A stretch of 64,000 nucleotides of DNA from an uncultured Hoeflea sp. (GTDB lineage Bacteria > Pseudomonadota > Alphaproteobacteria > Rhizobiales > Rhizobiaceae). Numbering within the stretch: the first letter of the stretch is position 1; the number at the start of each line of letters is the position of its first letter. The position numbers and the translations under genes are program-made. Of the stretch, positions 9,647-18,076 are shown piece after piece. The stretch covers positions 1,054,001 to 1,118,000 of the forward strand of contig NZ_CANMVK010000001.1 in assembly GCF_947501405.1 (NCBI RefSeq). The letters run 5' to 3'. Below the pieces are notes generated by a model that was not told the origin of the DNA, made no database searches, and worked only from the letters and a program-made list of their open reading frames with translations.

Positions 9647-10633
9647 CTAACCGGTGACCGAGTAAATCACGGGTTCCACAGATGTTTCGGCGGGGCGCTC
9701 ATCGGACGCTTCGGTAACCACTGTGGTGCGGTTGCGGCCGGCGTTTTTGGAGTCGTAGAGCGCTGCGTCGGCCTTGGCGTAAAGATCGCCCGGGTCGCGG
9801 GCCAGGGCTGCCATACAAACGCCGAGCGACAACGTCACCTGTCCGCAATCGGTTCCGGTGGCCTCGTCGACAAAGGCGGCTGTTTCGACGGCGCGGCGCA
9901 CTGTCTCCGCCAGATCGCGGGCTTCGGCGACGCTGACGCTTTCGACAATGACCGCGAATTCCTCGCCGCCGGTGCGGGCGGAAAAGGCGTTATCCGGCAG
10001 CGACTGCTGCACGGTGGTGGCGACGATCTTGAGCACGGCATCACCCACGGCGTGGCCATAGGTGTCGTTGAAGGATTTGAAATGGTCGATGTCGGTGATG
10101 ATCAGCGCAGTGGCCGCGCGGGTCTGCGGATCACTGAATATCCCGGACATGCGGGCGTCGAAAGCCCGGCGATTGGCGAGACCAGTCAGCACGTCGGTGT
10201 TGGCGATCTGCTTGTATGTGTTCAACTCGTTCAGGATACGGGTGACCACATGGGCTTCCGAATCGGGCCGGGCACCGGACTCATCAACTGTGACGCCCTG
10301 AACGGCGCCGGAGATTGCGCCGGTTTGGGCGGCGGCGTTCGCAGCACGGGCGCCGTTGGGCACAAGGGCGCGCACATTGGAGTTGGCGAGCGTCTGAAAG
10401 CCAATCTTGTCGACCACCACATGCCAGTTTCCGGACATCGGAATGGTGAGACGGGTGGGCGATTTCTCGATCCGCCCGCCAATGAACTTGTAGGATTTGG
10501 CTTCGGCGTAGCGGGTGAAATTGGCGTGATCCATTAGGCGCACATTGTTGACGCAGGACAGCACGATCTCGATCACCGTTCCCGCCTGCTGCTTGCCCAG
10601 ATCGTAGCGTTTGTACCGTGGATAGGTTTTCAC
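9647..10633 (-). CDS. DUF1883 domain fused to GGDEF diguanylate cyclase
   Basis: 328 residues. Residues 1 to about 95 match the DUF1883 pattern (YDLGKQQAGTVIEIVLSC, VRLMDHANFTRY, GGRIEKSPTRLTIP). A linker leads to a GGDEF domain from about 145 (LTGLANRRAF) with the active-site motif GGEEF at 222-226 and metal-binding DIDHFKSFND, so it should make cyclic di-GMP from GTP. The inhibitory RxxD I-site expected nine residues before the motif is absent (PDNA there). No membrane segment or signal peptide: a cytosolic enzyme with an unusual putative sensor head. Confidence 0.88.
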   Translation of the reverse strand: MKTYPRYKRYDLGKQQAGTVIEIVLSCVNNVRLMDHANFTRYAEAKSYKFIGGRIEKSPTRLTIPMSGNWHVVVDKIGFQTLANSNVRALVPNGARAANAAAQTGAISGAVQGVTVDESGARPDSEAHVVTRILNELNTYKQIANTDVLTGLANRRAFDARMSGIFSDPQTRAATALIITDIDHFKSFNDTYGHAVGDAVLKIVATTVQQSLPDNAFSARTGGEEFAVIVESVSVAEARDLAETVRRAVETAAFVDEATGTDCGQVTLSLGVCMAALARDPGDLYAKADAALYDSKNAGRNRTTVVTEASDERPAETSVEPVIYSVTG

Positions 10634-10892
10634 AGGTCCAACCCGTTGCGCTTGATTTCAATCAAGATGACAGCGGCCGGTTAAGGTTGGGTTTATCACG
10701 CTCAATGAAGGGGTCGAGGCTGCGGTCCGGCCCGTTCGGGTGTTTTTGGTCAACAGATAAAATACCTGCCCCGGTGGTGACCACCAGCGCCGGCAAGACA
10801 GTGAATTGCGAAAACCGAGGCGAACCGTCGATGGCTCCGCTAGGGTCACCGGAGCGCTGCGGCAGACCCGGCAGCGCCCTTGCTCATGGGTC

Positions 10893-12104
10893 TCAGCCCA
10901 TGGCTTTTTGCAGGTTCTCGTCGATCTTGTCGAGGAAGCCGGTGGTCGACAGCCAGGGCTGGTCGGGGCCGATCAGCAGCGCCAGATCCTTGGTCATAAA
11001 ACCGGATTCGACGGTCTGGACGCAGACCTTTTCGAGCGTGTCGGCAAAATTGGCAAGCTCGGTGTTGTCATCGAGTTTGGCGCGGTGCGCCAGGCCACGG
11101 GTCCAGGCAAAGATGGAAGCGATGGAGTTGGTCGAGGTTTCCTCGCCCTTCTGGTGCTGGCGATAGTGGCGGGTCACGGTGCCGTGGGCGGCCTCGGCTT
11201 CCACGGTCTGGCCATCGGGCGTCATCAGCACCGAGGTCATCAGACCAAGCGAACCGAAGCCCTGCGCCACGGTGTCGGACTGGACGTCACCATCGTAGTT
11301 CTTGCAGGCCCAGACGTAGCCGCCCGACCATTTCAGGTTGGAGGCGACCATGTCGTCGATCAGCCGGTGCTCGTACCAGATCTTGGCTTCCTTGAACTTG
11401 TCTTCGAACTCGGCCTCGTAGACCTCCTGGAAGATGTCCTTGAAGCGGCCGTCATAGACTTTCATGATGGTGTTCTTGGTCGACAGATACACCGGCACGC
11501 CGCGCTGCAGGCCGTAATTGAGCGAAGCGCGCGCGAAATCCTCGATCGACTTGTCGAGATTGTACATGCCCATGGCGATGCCAGCAGACGGCGCGTCGTA
11601 GATTTCGTATTCCTGCTCCTTGCCGTCCTCACCGACGAACTTCATGAACAGCTTGCCCTTGCCGGGAAACTTGAAATCGGTGGCGCGGTACTGATCGCCA
11701 AAGGCGTGACGGCCGACGATCACCGGCTTGGTCCAGCCCGGCACCAGCCGTGGCACGTTCTTGCAGATGATCGGCTCGCGGAAGATCACGCCGCCCAGAA
11801 TGTTGCGGATGGTGCCGTTGGGCGAGCGCCACATTTTCTTGAGGCCGAATTCTTCGACACGGGCCTCATCGGGGGTAATGGTGGCGCATTTGACGCCGAC
11901 GCCATGTTCCTTGATGGCGTTGGCCGCATCCACGGTGACCTGATCGTCGGTCTCGTCGCGGTACTCCATGCCGAGGTCGTAATAGTGCAGATCAATGTCA
12001 AGATAAGGGTGGATCAGCTTGTCCTTGATGAACTTCCAGATGATGCGTGTCATCTCGTCGCCATCAAGCTCCACCACGGGGTTCGCGACCTTGATCTTTG
12101 CCAT
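10893..12104 (-). CDS. icd: NADP-dependent isocitrate dehydrogenase
   Basis: 403 residues starting [20 protein letters not shown], the dimeric (eukaryote-like, type II) NADP-IDH found in rhizobia. [13 protein letters not shown] and the metal-binding segment NYDGDVQSD are characteristic. Oxidatively decarboxylates isocitrate to 2-oxoglutarate in the TCA cycle, supplying NADPH and the carbon skeleton for ammonium assimilation. The ATG at 12104 is preceded by AAAGG; the frame is open upstream but that part is unrelated to the family. Confidence 0.97.
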   Translation of the reverse strand: MAKIKVANPVVELDGDEMTRIIWKFIKDKLIHPYLDIDLHYYDLGMEYRDETDDQVTVDAANAIKEHGVGVKCATITPDEARVEEFGLKKMWRSPNGTIRNILGGVIFREPIICKNVPRLVPGWTKPVIVGRHAFGDQYRATDFKFPGKGKLFMKFVGEDGKEQEYEIYDAPSAGIAMGMYNLDKSIEDFARASLNYGLQRGVPVYLSTKNTIMKVYDGRFKDIFQEVYEAEFEDKFKEAKIWYEHRLIDDMVASNLKWSGGYVWACKNYDGDVQSDTVAQGFGSLGLMTSVLMTPDGQTVEAEAAHGTVTRHYRQHQKGEETSTNSIASIFAWTRGLAHRAKLDDNTELANFADTLEKVCVQTVESGFMTKDLALLIGPDQPWLSTTGFLDKIDENLQKAMG

Positions 12105-12306
12105 TCTGTTCGACCTTTTGTGAAGGGTTGCCGGAGGGCGGCCAGCGGCCTCCCGTTCAGTTGGCGCATCTCTTAACAAAAGCACGGCTGGCGCACAACA
12201 TGCGCAAACGCCGCGACAGCCGGTTCACGACGAAGGTTGAAGGCTGTCCGGCAAGCGGCTTTTCATGCATCGCGCGATATGCAATTGAGGCGGGATTGCG
12301 GATGGA

Positions 12307-13140
12307 ATGGCGGACATGGCGGGCACGGACAGACAACGCGAGAACATCACCGGCGGGCCGGCGATCATTCTGATGGAGCCGCAACTGGGTGAGAATATCG
12401 GCATGGTGGCGCGTGCCATGGCCAATTTCGGCCTGTCCAATCTGCGCATCGTCAATCCGCGTGATGGCTGGCCCAACGAAAAGGCGATCAGCGCCGCCTC
12501 GCGCGCCGACCATGTAATCGACAGCGCAACGGTGTACGAGACGCTGGAAGCGGCGCTGGCCGATTTGAGTTTCGTCTATGCGACCACGGCCCGGCCGCGC
12601 GACGGCCACAAGCCGGTAAAGGGGCCGGTGGAAGCGGGTGAAAGCTTGCGCGCGCGTGAAGATGCGGGCGAGAAGACCGGTATACTGTTCGGCCGCGAGC
12701 GCATCGGCCTCAGGAACGCCGAAGTCGGTCTTGCCGATGAGATCGTCACATTTCCGGTCAATCCTGCCTATGCCTCGCTCAACATTGCACAGGCCGTGCT
12801 GCTGATGTCCTACGAGTGGATGAAATCCGGGCTCGAGGACCACCGGCAGACGGCGTTCGAGGCGCCGGAGTTTTCGCCGGCGCCCAAATCAGACCTTCAC
12901 GGCCTGTTCGCGCAGATCGAGGCGGGGCTTGATGCGCGGGGCTATTTCCGTTCGGAAGACAAGCGGCTGAAAGCCATTGACAATTTGCGTGCGGTGTTGA
13001 CGCGGCCTGCGTTCACGACTGCGGAAATCAACGTGCTGCGCGGTCTTTTCGCCTCATTCGACCGGTTTGATCGCGGCGGCCGGCGCGAGTCCGGCAAAGA
13101 TGTGCCGGATGCGCGGCATGACCCGGGAGACGATGAATGA
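12307..13140 (+). CDS. SpoU/TrmH-superfamily RNA methyltransferase, TrmJ-like
   Basis: 277 residues. The N-terminal SPOUT domain (about 15-170) shows the three family blocks: motif 1 [20 protein letters not shown], motif 2 [13 protein letters not shown], motif 3 [18 protein letters not shown]. The C-terminal helical region (about 185-265) matches TrmJ-type proteins that 2'-O-methylate tRNA position 32; the exact RNA target is inferred. The stop overlaps the murI start by 4 bases (ATGA), so the two are translated together. Confidence 0.88.
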   Translation: MADMAGTDRQRENITGGPAIILMEPQLGENIGMVARAMANFGLSNLRIVNPRDGWPNEKAISAASRADHVIDSATVYETLEAALADLSFVYATTARPRDGHKPVKGPVEAGESLRAREDAGEKTGILFGRERIGLRNAEVGLADEIVTFPVNPAYASLNIAQAVLLMSYEWMKSGLEDHRQTAFEAPEFSPAPKSDLHGLFAQIEAGLDARGYFRSEDKRLKAIDNLRAVLTRPAFTTAEINVLRGLFASFDRFDRGGRRESGKDVPDARHDPGDDE

Positions 13141-13928
13141 GCGATAGACCTGTCCTGGTGTTTGACAGCGGTATTGGCGGGTTAAGCGTGCTGCGCGAGG
13201 CCCGGGTGATCATGCCCGGGCGGCGTTTTGTCTATGTCGCCGATGATGCCGGCTTTCCCTATGGCGCCTGGGAGGAGGGGAAATTGAGCGCGCGGATCGT
13301 GGCGGTGTTTTCCGATCTGATTGCGCGGCATGACCCGGCGATGACGCTGATTGCCTGCAACACCGCCTCGACCATCGTGTTGTCGGCGCTGCGTGCGGCC
13401 TATCCCGCGATGCCCTTTGTGGGCACGGTTCCGGCGATCAAGCCGGCTGCCGAGCGCACCCGCTCAGGCCTGGTCTCGGTGCTGGCCACGCCGGGCACGG
13501 TGAAGCGGCAATACACCCGCGACCTGATCCGTGACTATGCCGACAAGGTGCATGTGCGACTGGTGGGCAGCGAGAACCTGGCCGGGCTTGCCGAGACCTA
13601 TATGCGCCGCGGTTTTGTCGACGAGGCGGCAGTGGCGGCGGAAATCGCGCCGTGTTTTGTCGATCACGAGGGGCAGCAGACTGACATCGTGGTTCTCGCC
13701 TGCACGCATTTCCCGTTTTTGGTCAACCGCATGCGCAAGATGGCGCCCTGGCCGGTGGACTGGATCGACCCGGCGGAGGCGATCGCCCGGCGTGCGCTGG
13801 CCATCGCTGAAACGCTGGAGGGCGGCGAGGCGCTGCCCGACGCCAGGGATCAGGTGGTGTTCACCTCCGGCGCGCCGGAATATGCCCTCCAGCGCCTGAT
13901 GCATGGGTTCGGCCTGACAGTGGCCTAG
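13137..13928 (+). CDS. murI: glutamate racemase
   Basis: 263 residues of the Asp/Glu racemase family. The two catalytic cysteines are Cys74 (IACNTAST) and Cys189 (LACTHFPF); the N-terminal [12 protein letters not shown] loop is typical. Interconverts L- and D-glutamate for peptidoglycan. Translationally coupled to the upstream RNA methyltransferase, a linkage seen in other alphaproteobacteria. It is convergent with an ArsR-type regulator 9 bases away. Confidence 0.95.
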   Translation: MSDRPVLVFDSGIGGLSVLREARVIMPGRRFVYVADDAGFPYGAWEEGKLSARIVAVFSDLIARHDPAMTLIACNTASTIVLSALRAAYPAMPFVGTVPAIKPAAERTRSGLVSVLATPGTVKRQYTRDLIRDYADKVHVRLVGSENLAGLAETYMRRGFVDEAAVAAEIAPCFVDHEGQQTDIVVLACTHFPFLVNRMRKMAPWPVDWIDPAEAIARRALAIAETLEGGEALPDARDQVVFTSGAPEYALQRLMHGFGLTVA

Positions 13929-13937
13929 GGGGCGGGA

Positions 13938-14651
13938 TTACGGCTCAAGCAGATGCGGTGAGATGCCGAAGAGCTCGCGAAAGCCTGTTTCACCGGCGGG
14001 GGTGATGACCAGTGTCCGGTGGTCGTGACGGGTGCGGCGCACCCAGTTGCGATCCATGAATCCTAAAAGCAGCGAAGCGCCGAGCCGCCCCGCCAGATGC
14101 ATGCGCCGTTCGCTCCAGTCCATGCAGGTCCGGCACAGCGGGCGCCTGGAAGCAGCACCTGCATCAGGATCGATGCCGATCCCGGCCAAGAAGTGTTTGC
14201 CTTCTTCGGTAATCAACCCCGACCGCTCCTCGACGACCAGAAACCGGCGCTCAACCAGTACATCGGTGATCGCCACCGCCATGCGACCAGCCATGTGATC
14301 GTAGCAGGTGCGGGCGTGGCGCATGCTTGCGTCTTTTGGCCCCGTCGGCCGGTGGCGACCGGGGCCTGCAGCGGCCAGACTGGAAAGATTTTCAAAGGCC
14401 TCGGCGACGGCCGGCGATGCCAGGCGGTAGTAGCGGTGCCGGCCCTGTCGTTCGACGGCAATCAATTGCCCGTCGATCAGTTTTGCGAGATGGCCGCTGG
14501 CGGTTTGCGGGCGGACCGATGCGCAGAAGGCAAGCTCGCCCGCCGTCAGCGCCTTGCCGCCCATCAGCGCTAACAGGATGTTGGCCCGCGCCGGATCGCC
14601 GATCAGGGATGCAAGGGACGAAATGGTGTTTGCGTTTGCCACGGTGCTCAT
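13938..14651 (-). CDS. ArsR-family transcriptional regulator
   Basis: 237 residues from MSTVANANTISSLA (an in-frame ATG 14 codons upstream is less likely). Residues 8-85 form an ArsR winged helix (DPARANILLALMGGKALTAG, VRPQTASGHLAKLIDGQLI). The long C-terminal half is helical with a second winged-helix-like stretch and CRTCMDWSERRMHLAG, a feature of the longer ArsR subgroup. No classic CVC metal-binding motif. It faces the DUF1127 gene at 14767 across 115 bases and may regulate it. Confidence 0.85.
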   Translation of the reverse strand: MSTVANANTISSLASLIGDPARANILLALMGGKALTAGELAFCASVRPQTASGHLAKLIDGQLIAVERQGRHRYYRLASPAVAEAFENLSSLAAAGPGRHRPTGPKDASMRHARTCYDHMAGRMAVAITDVLVERRFLVVEERSGLITEEGKHFLAGIGIDPDAGAASRRPLCRTCMDWSERRMHLAGRLGASLLLGFMDRNWVRRTRHDHRTLVITPAGETGFRELFGISPHLLEP

Positions 14652-14766
14652 CGGGCAAGTGTAGCGCCGCGCCACGGCGGCGTCATCAGACAACGCTTCG
14701 GCGACGGCCGAAACATCCTATTGGGAATTGAGGGCAACGTCTGAGTGTTCACAAGGAGAGACCGCA

Positions 14767-15003
14767 ATGACCAATATGCCCCTGGAGCCCAACTCGACTG
14801 AATTCGCTATTGTTTCCAATCCGGACAGTGACATCCGTTCGCGCCCGCTGTTGGCGTCTGTCGCGACGTGCTTCCGGGCTTTGGCCGACTGGTTCGAACG
14901 CCGCAGGCAACGCGGACATCTGGCAGCGCTGGAAGACCACATACTCAGTGATATCGGCGTCAGCAGATGGCAGGCCCGACGCGAGGCAAGCCGCTGGTTC
15001 TGA
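14767..15003 (+). CDS. DUF1127 small protein
   Basis: 78 residues. The C-terminal 45 residues carry the DUF1127 pattern: WFERRRQRGHLAALEDHIL, then DIGVSRWQARREASRWF. DUF1127 proteins are small, Arg-rich and abundant in alphaproteobacteria; some bind RNA and affect phosphate or carbon metabolism and small-RNA turnover. AAGGAGAG at 14752-14759 is an excellent ribosome site for the ATG at 14767. Divergent from the ArsR regulator. Confidence 0.88.
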   Translation: MTNMPLEPNSTEFAIVSNPDSDIRSRPLLASVATCFRALADWFERRRQRGHLAALEDHILSDIGVSRWQARREASRWF

Positions 15004-15186
15004 CGGGGCACGTCAGACATGGTCGAGCAACGCGGGATCCATCCCCGGATCCGGAGGCGGCCCGATAAGCTGTGAATTGTCTGACTGCACAAAACTACCG
15101 CGCACAAAACTTTGCTAGACCGGGCGCGGGCCGGAGCCGGGCGGGAATCGGTTCGGATTGTGTGTTGGTTACGAGGACAGTTGCGC

Positions 15187-16707
15187 GTGAAGGTCGGCAT
15201 CAACATGGGGAATTTGGCCGGCGGTCAGCCGGCTATGCTCGATATCGAGGAACTGCTTGCCACCCGGTTGCTGGTGCAGGGAAATTCCGGCTCCGGCAAA
15301 TCGCATCTGCTCAGGCGACTCCTGGAACAATCGGCCGAATGGGTGCAGCAGGTGATCATTGATCCCGAGGGCGATTTCGTCACGCTGGCCGACAAATACG
15401 GGCATTTGGTGGTCGATGGCGAACGCAGCGAGGCGGAGCTTGCGGGCATTGCCGGCCGGATCAGGCGGCACCGGGTGTCGTGCGTATTGTCACTCGACGG
15501 GCTCGAGGTCGACGACCAGATGCGGGCCGCGGCAATCTTCCTCAATGCCATGTTCGAGGCCGACCACGAATACTGGTACCCGGTGCTGGTGGTGGTCGAT
15601 GAAGCGCAAATGTTTGCGCCATCAGCCGGCGGCGAGGTGGCCGAGGACGCACGCAAAATGTCGCTTGGCGCTATGACCAATCTGATGTGCCGCGGGCGCA
15701 AGCGCGGGCTGGCCGGGGTGATCGCCACGCAGCGGCTTGCCAAACTCGCCAAGAACGTGGCCGCCGAAGCCTCCAATTTTTTGATGGGACGGACCTTTCT
15801 CGACATCGATATGGCCCGTGCCGCCGATCTTTTGGGGATGGACCGGCGGCAGGCGGAAATGTTTCGCGATCTTCAGCGCGGCCATTTCGTGGGTCTCGGT
15901 CCGGCGCTTTCGCGACGGCCAACACCGATCACGATTGGCGATGTCGAAACCAAGGCGCGCTCCTCAAGCCCAAAGCTGATGCCGATGCCTGAAGCTGTTG
16001 ACGATGTCGAGGATCTGATCTTCACGCCCGACATCGAGGAGCTGACTAGACCGGTGACGCGGCGCGCGCGGCCTTCGCCGCGTCCGACGTCCGATATTCT
16101 GGCCGAGCTGTCGACCGCCACGCCGCTGGCCGAAGCTGCGGCGAGCGCGAGTTCCGCAACTGCCGGGTCAGAAGAAACCGCTGAACAGCGTGAGCAAAGG
16201 ATTGCCGGTGTCATGGCCGCGATTCTGGCAGATCCGGAGTCAGGCTACCGAACCGATGCGGCGCTCTACCAGGATTTTCTGGTGCGCTTGCGTATGGCGC
16301 GGCTCTCGGGGGCGCCTATGAGCCTTCCCGAGTTTCGCCGGCGGGTGGCGGTGGCGCGGGCAGGTGTTGATCCTGAAACCGCGCAGGGCGAAGCCTGGGC
16401 GGCGGCGCTGTCGCTGGCTGACCGGGTGTCGGAAGATCTCGCCGGTGTGTTCCTGATGCTTGCCAAGGCCGCAATCAAGCAGGAGCCTTGCCCGTCGGAC
16501 GCACGCATTGCACGGGCCTATGGCACCCATTCCGCACGACGGGCGCGACGGCTGCTTGATTATCTGGAAGAGCAGGGGCTCTTGATCGTGCATGCGGATC
16601 CGGCAGGCAAGCGCATTGTCGGCATTCCCGAGCTGCAGGCCGAAACCGCCCCGGGTGCTGCCGATGCGCCGGACAAGGCTGCCGGCGGTGCGCAAGCCGC
16701 CGAATGA
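15187..16707 (+). CDS. HerA/DUF87-type ATPase
   Basis: About 506 residues. Walker A is GNSGSGKSH near residue 35, Walker B VLVVVDEAQMFAP near 135, with an Arg-rich CRGRKRGLAGVIATQR sensor strand: the FtsK/HerA P-loop branch related to DNA translocases. The C-terminal 250 residues are low-complexity, then helical, ending in an acidic Ala-rich tail. Start is uncertain: GTG 15187 (MKVGINMGN) is preferred, with ATG 15205 next. No NurA partner nearby, so any role in DNA processing is only inferred. Confidence 0.8.
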   Translation: MKVGINMGNLAGGQPAMLDIEELLATRLLVQGNSGSGKSHLLRRLLEQSAEWVQQVIIDPEGDFVTLADKYGHLVVDGERSEAELAGIAGRIRRHRVSCVLSLDGLEVDDQMRAAAIFLNAMFEADHEYWYPVLVVVDEAQMFAPSAGGEVAEDARKMSLGAMTNLMCRGRKRGLAGVIATQRLAKLAKNVAAEASNFLMGRTFLDIDMARAADLLGMDRRQAEMFRDLQRGHFVGLGPALSRRPTPITIGDVETKARSSSPKLMPMPEAVDDVEDLIFTPDIEELTRPVTRRARPSPRPTSDILAELSTATPLAEAAASASSATAGSEETAEQREQRIAGVMAAILADPESGYRTDAALYQDFLVRLRMARLSGAPMSLPEFRRRVAVARAGVDPETAQGEAWAAALSLADRVSEDLAGVFLMLAKAAIKQEPCPSDARIARAYGTHSARRARRLLDYLEEQGLLIVHADPAGKRIVGIPELQAETAPGAADAPDKAAGGAQAAE

Positions 16708-16876
16708 GGCGGAGGGACTGCCAGATTCTTACCGGTTCGACATCTTTTGCCCGTTTTCACGCGAGGCGCTCCGGTGAGGGCTTGTCGGCCTCGGCCTGCA
16801 AATGAGGGATTCGCCCCATGTTAGGGCGGAGAAGGGCGCGGCATTGTCTGGTCATCAATTACTGAGGACCAGAAAC

Positions 16877-17329
16877 ATGCATACAAAACAGATCAATCGC
16901 CTGAGCATTTGCGTGCTACTCGGATCATTTGCGCTTGCCGGATGCACAGTCACCGTGCCGGAAAACGGGGGATACCCGCAGCCCATCATCCAGCCGGGCC
17001 CAGGGCCGGGTCCACAGCCCCAGCCGCAACCGCAGCCCCAACCGCAACCCCAGCCGGCGCCCCAACCGGCGCCTTCGGGCCCCAGCGTGGAATTGCAGTC
17101 GCAGTCATTTTACAATGGCAGGGACAGTTCGGGAAAAAGGATCAGGGCATTCGTTGCCCGCGCCGGTAAAGTGATCCGGGTGGATTCAAAAACCGGACGG
17201 AATTTCTCGAATTCCTATCGTTATGCCAGTGGCAACACATACCGGTCCGGTCGATACACCATCACCGTCACCTCCCGCCGCAGTTTCGTTTGGAACGGAC
17301 CCTTTGGCCGGGTCACGATGAACGACTGA
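16877..17329 (+). CDS. lipoprotein with Pro-Gln repeat
   Basis: 150 residues with a lipoprotein signal peptide (CVLLGSFALAGC, lipidated Cys near residue 22), then a Pro-Gly and PQPQPQ spacer (about 32-65), then a compact domain with SRRSFVWNGPFGRV near the C-terminus. The Pro-rich spacer probably lifts the domain from the membrane. No family recognised beyond lipoprotein. Solitary. Confidence 0.75.
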   Translation: MHTKQINRLSICVLLGSFALAGCTVTVPENGGYPQPIIQPGPGPGPQPQPQPQPQPQPQPAPQPAPSGPSVELQSQSFYNGRDSSGKRIRAFVARAGKVIRVDSKTGRNFSNSYRYASGNTYRSGRYTITVTSRRSFVWNGPFGRVTMND

Positions 17330-17458
17330 AGCTGGTTTGACCCTTGCCCCGGAACATTCTTCCGGGGCACTTCATCCGGTCATGGCTGAATGCGGCAAAC
17401 AAACCAGGATCGTCAGGGCAGAGGCCCGCCTTCAAAATCCAAGGGCTCATGCTATAGG

Positions 17459-18076
17459 CTAAACATCGACAATTCTGTCGCGAATAGCGCGAACCAGAAG
17501 AGTGGCAGTCGAATGTACCTTAAGTTTGCGCATCAGATTTGTCCGGTGATTGTCGACTGTCTTCGGGCTTATGCCCAGATGCTCTGCGATCATGTTGTTG
17601 GACATTCCGCGCGCAATCGAATTGAGGACTTCTATCTCGCGTTGCGTGAGATTGTCGCCGGCAGTCTCCTGCTCCAGATAGCGTTTGGCAGGCGGGCTAA
17701 TATGCTTCCTTCCGGCGCAAATCTCACGCAAGCCGTCGCTGAATTCGGCGATGGTTCCGGTCTTGAGGAAAATGCCGTCCGCGCCCGCGTCAATCAGTTG
17801 CTGAAGCGCCTTTGCCTTGGGGCTTCCGGTCACGATGGCGATTTTGGTGTCCGGACTCCAGCGGCGCGCCTCGATGAGAACTTCAAGTCCGGATGCGCCG
17901 GGCATGACGAGATCAAGCACCGCGCAGTCGGGCGAAAGCCGCTTGATCATGGCGATGGCGTCTATGCCGTTTGTGGCGACGCCGACAACATCGAACCCAT
18001 TCAGGGATTCGACAACCGAACGGGTGCCATCGACGGTCAGGGCGTGATCATCGGCGATCACCATTCGGATCGGCAT
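17459..18076 (-). CDS. NarL/LuxR-type response regulator
   Basis: 205 residues. The receiver domain (1-120) has acidic Asp9/Asp10, phospho-acceptor Asp55 (VLDLVMPG), the Thr of TGSP and Lys near 105 (IFLKTG). The LuxR-type HTH near 145-200 reads LTQREIEVLNSIARGMSNNMIAEHLGISPKTVDNH. The ATG at 18076 has an ideal AGGAGGG ribosome site. It is divergent from a histidine kinase, its likely partner, with almost no DNA between them. Confidence 0.93.
   Translation of the reverse strand: MPIRMVIADDHALTVDGTRSVVESLNGFDVVGVATNGIDAIAMIKRLSPDCAVLDLVMPGASGLEVLIEARRWSPDTKIAIVTGSPKAKALQQLIDAGADGIFLKTGTIAEFSDGLREICAGRKHISPPAKRYLEQETAGDNLTQREIEVLNSIARGMSNNMIAEHLGISPKTVDNHRTNLMRKLKVHSTATLLVRAIRDRIVDV

Noticed and set aside
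16994-17075. Tandem CAGCCC/CAACCG repeats as a possible CRISPR-like or mobile repeat.
   Set aside because: They are codon repeats for the Pro-Gln spacer of the lipoprotein, in frame and without unique spacers.
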